Positions 6,320 through 9,034 of a stretch of 9,034 nucleotides of DNA are shown here, piece after piece (position 1 is the stretch's first letter; the number at the start of each line of letters is the position of its first letter). The notes below the pieces were generated by a model, which saw nothing but the letters and a program-made list of their open reading frames with translations, made no database searches and was not told the DNA's origin. The DNA comes from Acidobacteriota bacterium (GTDB lineage Bacteria; Acidobacteriota; Vicinamibacteria; Vicinamibacterales; Vicinamibacteraceae), in assembly GCA_023427865.1 (NCBI GenBank), contig JAEYZV010000666.1, positions 1 to 9,034 of the forward strand. Reading direction: 5' to 3'. The translations under genes and the position numbers were made by a program.

Positions 6320-6859
6320 TCACGACGCCGGCTGGAGGTTGCCGAGCGCCTTCAGGATGGCTGCCGCGAAGTGCGGCACGTCGTCGGCCTTGCGCGCCGT
6401 GATCACGCAGCCGTCCTCGACGACGGGACGGTCCACGTACCGGCCGCCGGCATTCTTGATGTCGATGGCGATGGAAGGCCAGCAGGTGATGGTGCGCCCG
6501 GCCACGGCCTTGACCGAGATCAGCAGTTGCGCGCCCCGGTCGATGGCGGCGACGGGCTTGCTGCCCGCAATCATCTCGCGCACGAGATCGGTCATCGCGT
6601 GGCGCATGCGCATGCGGTCCGGTGCGTGACCGCCGGGGATGACCACCGCGTCGAAGTCGCGCGCGTGCGCCTTGCCGGCGGCGAGCTGGGCCGCGACCTG
6701 CATGCCCTTCCGCCCGCGATACGTGCGCTCCGCGATGGGCCCTACCACGACGACGTCGACCCCGGACGAGCGGAGCAGGTCACTGGTGCCTGCGACGTCG
6801 GCGTCCTCGAACTCATCCTCCACCAACAGGGCCACGCGCTTGCGGCGTTCCACGGTCAC
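6320..6859 (-). CDS. DJ-1/PfpI-family protein lacking the catalytic Cys-His (probable pseudoenzyme)
   Basis: This is a 179-residue single-domain protein of the DJ-1/PfpI (class I glutamine amidotransferase-like) fold. It shows the N-terminal strand and acidic turn LVEDEFEDAD (residues 12-21), the GGHAPDRMR loop (77-85), the nucleophile-elbow region KPVAAIDRGAQLL (101-113) and the C-terminal ITARKADDVPHF (153-164). In PfpI/YhbO-type proteases and deglycases the elbow reads AICHG; here Cys is Asp107 (codon GAC, complement of 6539-6541) and His is Arg108. The Cys-dependent chemistry should therefore be absent, while Glu16/Glu18 of the acidic turn remain. The start GTG 6859 has GGAGAG upstream (6869-6864); GTG 6853 is an alternative. 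The gene is first in a probable two-gene unit with galK and divergent from the DUF255 gene. Confidence 0.88.
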   Translation of the reverse strand: MTVERRKRVALLVEDEFEDADVAGTSDLLRSSGVDVVVVGPIAERTYRGRKGMQVAAQLAAGKAHARDFDAVVIPGGHAPDRMRMRHAMTDLVREMIAGSKPVAAIDRGAQLLISVKAVAGRTITCWPSIAIDIKNAGGRYVDRPVVEDGCVITARKADDVPHFAAAILKALGNLQPAS

Positions 6860-6863
6860 GGTA

Positions 6864-6869
6864 CTCTCC
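6864..6869 (-). promoter_or_regulatory. Shine-Dalgarno GGAGAG for the PfpI-like gene
   Basis: Read on the minus strand, GGAGAG ends 4 nt before GTG 6859 (its GGAG core ends 6 nt before). It supports 6859 as the start over GTG 6853. Confidence 0.6.
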
Positions 6870-6878
6870 AGGGGCTGG

Positions 6879-6884
6879 ATTTTA
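6879..6884 (-). promoter_or_regulatory. Candidate -10 box (TAAAAT) for the PfpI-like/galK unit
   Basis: TAAAAT on the minus strand (6884-6879) matches TATAAT in five of six positions. It would start RNA near 6872, leaving a leader of about 13 nt that contains the Shine-Dalgarno. No clear -35 hexamer was found, so this rests on the -10 match and on lying in the only A/T-rich patch of the spacer. Confidence 0.35.
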
Positions 6885-6892
6885 CATCAGGC

Positions 6893-6898
6893 TAAGAT
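6893..6898 (+). promoter_or_regulatory. -10 box (TAAGAT) of a probable leaderless promoter for the DUF255 gene
   Basis: TAAGAT fits the TANNNT core and ends exactly 6 nt before ATG 6905, so transcription would begin at the start codon. No Shine-Dalgarno precedes this ATG. The same 6-nt geometry is seen for the zinc-ribbon gene. Confidence 0.4.
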
Positions 6899-6904
6899 GG
6901 CCCG

Positions 6905-9034
6905 ATGGCCAACCGCCTTGGAGGCGAGAGCAGCCCTTACCTCCTCCAGCACGGGAACAATCCCGTCGACTGGTACCCCTGGGGGCCCGAGGCTCTGGCC
7001 AGGGCTCGTGCCGAGCAGAAGCCCATCTTCCTCTCGGTCGGCTACAGCACGTGCCACTGGTGCCATGTGATGGAGCACGAGTCGTTCGAGAACGCGGGCA
7101 TTGCCGCGATGCTCAACGCGCACTTCGTGAGCATCAAGGTGGACCGCGAGGAGCGCCCCGACATCGACCGCGTATACATGCTCTTCGTGCAGGCGACGAC
7201 GGGGCAGGGCGGGTGGCCGATGAGCGTCTTCCTCACGCCCGATCTCCAGCCGTTCTACGGCGGCACGTACTTCCCGCCGACGTCGCGCATGGGCCGCCCG
7301 GGGTTCCTCGAGGTGCTGCAGGAGATCAGCCGTGTGTGGCGCGACGAGCGCGAGCGCGTGGCCTCGTCGGCCGCCACGCTGACCGAGCGTCTGCGGGAGG
7401 CGACGCGCCCCGAGCCGCAGGTCGACGGCGGGGTCGTCATCGCGCCCCCCGCCGCACTGGACGAAGGCCTGAAGCAGTACGTGCAGGCCTACGATGCCCG
7501 CTTCGGGGGCTTCGGCGCCGCGCCGAAGTTCCCGCGCCCGTCCGAGCTCCTCTTCCTGATGCGGCACTCGGCGCTGTCGGGCAACCCGGAGGGGCTCGAG
7601 ATGACGCTCGAAACGCTGCGCGCGATGGCGACCGGGGGCATCCGCGATCATGTGGGCGGGGGCTTCCATCGCTACTCGGTCGACGCGTTCTGGCGCGTGC
7701 CGCACTTCGAGAAGATGCTGTACGACCAGGCGCAGCTGGTGCTCGCGCTGCTCGAGGCGTCGCAGGCATCCGAGGACCCGTTCTACGCGTCGGTGGCCGA
7801 GGACACGCTCGCCTACGTGGCGCGGGAACTGACAGGAGCCGAAGGCGGCTTCTTCTCGGCCGAGGACGCCGACAGCGTGCCTGCCGACGAGGCGGACGCA
7901 CCGCACCCGCGCAAGCTGGAAGGCGCGTTCTACCTGTGGAGCCTGGAGGAGATCGCCGACGCGGTCGGCGAGGCGCTCGCGCCGCTGGTCATCGCCCGCT
8001 TCGGACTGCTGCCCGACGGCAACGCACACGATCCGCAGGGCGAGTTCCGGCGTCGCAACGTCCTCTACGTCGCGCGCGACCTCGAGGACCTGGCGGCGGA
8101 GTTCGGCCGGCCGGTCGACGAGATCATCCGCGATCTCCGCACGGCACGGCAGCGGCTGCACGTGCATCGCCGCGAACGTCCGAGGCCCGGGCTCGACGAC
8201 AAGGTCCTCACGGCCTGGAACGGCCTGATGATCGCCGCGTTCGCGCGCGCCGCACGGCAGCTCCGGCACCAGAGCGGGCAGGCCGCGGCGTGGCTCGGGG
8301 CCGCCGAACGCGCCGCCCAGTTCCTCCGCGACAACCTCTGGCGGCCGAACGAGGGGCGGCTGCTCCGCCGCTGGCGCGCCGGCGACGCGGCCATCGACGC
8401 ATACGCCGAAGATTACGCATGCCTCGCGTACGGGCTGCTGGAACTGTTCGAGGCGACCGGGGATGCGGCCTGGCTCGAGTGGGCGCGCGACCTGCAGGCG
8501 CAGCTCGACGCGAGGTTCTGGGACGATGTCGCGGCAGGCTGGTTCTCGACGAGCGGCGACGACCCGAGCGTGCTGCTGCGCATGAAGGAGGACTACGACG
8601 GCGCCGAGCCCGCGGCCAGCTCGGTCGCCGTCGCGACACTGCTGCGCCTCGTGCACCTCGCGCCCGACGCCGCGGCGGTGTCCCGCATCGAACGCACGCT
8701 CGCGCGTGGCGGGCTGGCCATCGGCCAGGCTGCCCGCGCGGTGCCGTTCATGCTCGCCAACCTCGCGACGTGGCACGCCGGGCTGCGCCAGATCGTCGTG
8801 GTCGGCCCGCCGGGGCACGAGGCCACGCAGACGTTGCACGCCGCCGTGGCGCGCCAGTACCTGCCGTTCTCCGTGATCGTACCCGTGGCTCCCGGGCATG
8901 CTCAGGCGCGGCTCGCGCACCTGCTGCCGTTCCTCGAGACGTTGGCGATGCGGGACGGACGGCCGACGGCCTACGTGTGCGTAGGGTTCACCTGCCAGCA
9001 ACCGACGAGCGACGCGGAGGCGCTCGCACGCCAG
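6905..9034 (+). CDS. YyaL/SSP411-type thioredoxin-like (DUF255) protein, C-terminus cut by window edge
   Basis: 710 residues are visible from ATG 6905 to the right edge; family members are near 680-720, so little is missing. Residues 1-165 form the DUF255 thioredoxin-like domain: the N-terminal SSPYLLQHGNNPVDWYPW (9-26), the redox-type motif CHWC (50-53), VDREERPDID (79-88) and GQGGWPMSVFLTP (100-112) with GGTYFPP (119-125). The rest is an alpha/alpha-barrel resembling N-acylglucosamine 2-epimerases and six-hairpin glycosidases, with GGGFHRYSVD (251-260), PHFEKMLYDQA (266-276), FFSAEDADS (316-324), DDKVLTAWNGLMI (431-443) and KEDYDGAEPA (561-570). The tail has a conserved-looking Cys pair (C692, C697). 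The family is widespread, including mammalian SPATA20, but its reaction is unknown; many lines call it a thioredoxin or cellobiose epimerase-like protein. There is no signal peptide, so it is probably cytoplasmic. Confidence 0.93.
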   Translation, partial: MANRLGGESSPYLLQHGNNPVDWYPWGPEALARARAEQKPIFLSVGYSTCHWCHVMEHESFENAGIAAMLNAHFVSIKVDREERPDIDRVYMLFVQATTGQGGWPMSVFLTPDLQPFYGGTYFPPTSRMGRPGFLEVLQEISRVWRDERERVASSAATLTERLREATRPEPQVDGGVVIAPPAALDEGLKQYVQAYDARFGGFGAAPKFPRPSELLFLMRHSALSGNPEGLEMTLETLRAMATGGIRDHVGGGFHRYSVDAFWRVPHFEKMLYDQAQLVLALLEASQASEDPFYASVAEDTLAYVARELTGAEGGFFSAEDADSVPADEADAPHPRKLEGAFYLWSLEEIADAVGEALAPLVIARFGLLPDGNAHDPQGEFRRRNVLYVARDLEDLAAEFGRPVDEIIRDLRTARQRLHVHRRERPRPGLDDKVLTAWNGLMIAAFARAARQLRHQSGQAAAWLGAAERAAQFLRDNLWRPNEGRLLRRWRAGDAAIDAYAEDYACLAYGLLELFEATGDAAWLEWARDLQAQLDARFWDDVAAGWFSTSGDDPSVLLRMKEDYDGAEPAASSVAVATLLRLVHLAPDAAAVSRIERTLARGGLAIGQAARAVPFMLANLATWHAGLRQIVVVGPPGHEATQTLHAAVARQYLPFSVIVPVAPGHAQARLAHLLPFLETLAMRDGRPTAYVCVGFTCQQPTSDAEALARQ

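Noticed and set aside
6887..9001. 704-codon minus-strand frame opposite the DUF255 gene
   Set aside because: No recognisable domain, typical high-GC shadow composition, and the plus strand carries a complete set of DUF255 motifs.

Overview
The window is high-GC DNA (roughly 70% by eye) with strong G/C bias at third codon positions. It is densely packed with bacterial housekeeping and accessory genes. No RNA genes, insertion sequences, CRISPR arrays, phage genes or toxin/defence genes are visible. Gene content and protein style (a YyaL/DUF255 protein divergent to a DJ-1/PfpI protein, tandem YtxH-like proteins followed by YihY, an orphan sigma-54 activator) would fit a soil Acidobacteriota of the Vicinamibacteria type. 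That placement is inference from general resemblance, not a database result.

Layout. (1) Positions 1-1602, minus strand: a small zinc-ribbon protein, then after 3 nt the beta subunit of a biotin-dependent acyl-CoA carboxylase, best matched to methylcrotonoyl-CoA carboxylase MccB. MccB runs off the left edge, so the biotin-carrying partner should lie beyond it. (2) 1745-3202, plus strand: a sigma-54-dependent activator whose N-terminal receiver has lost most phosphorylation-site residues. (3) 3203-3455: a gene-free stretch with two hairpins. (4) 3456-5043, plus strand: a compact run of two YtxH-like single-pass membrane proteins and a six-pass YihY/BrkB membrane protein, with a perfect 10-bp inverted repeat before the third gene. 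(5) 5044-5181: a convergent spacer. (6) 5182-6859, minus strand: a DJ-1/PfpI-family protein followed by galactokinase. (7) 6860-6904: a 45-bp divergent promoter region. (8) 6905-9034, plus strand: a YyaL/SSP411-type thioredoxin-like (DUF255) protein that runs off the right edge.

How the genes fit together. The zinc-ribbon/mccB pair probably belongs to a leucine/isovalerate degradation operon. The YtxH/YihY run looks like an envelope or stress module and may be controlled with or near the sigma-54 activator, but no canonical sigma-54 promoter was found. Galactokinase feeds the Leloir pathway, yet no other Leloir gene is adjacent.

I see no convincing new multi-gene system. The points most worth checking are: a PfpI-fold protein whose Cys-His nucleophile elbow has become Asp-Arg; a degenerate receiver on an otherwise intact sigma-54 activator; two genes with -10 boxes placed exactly as in leaderless promoters; and the hairpins around the membrane-protein operon.
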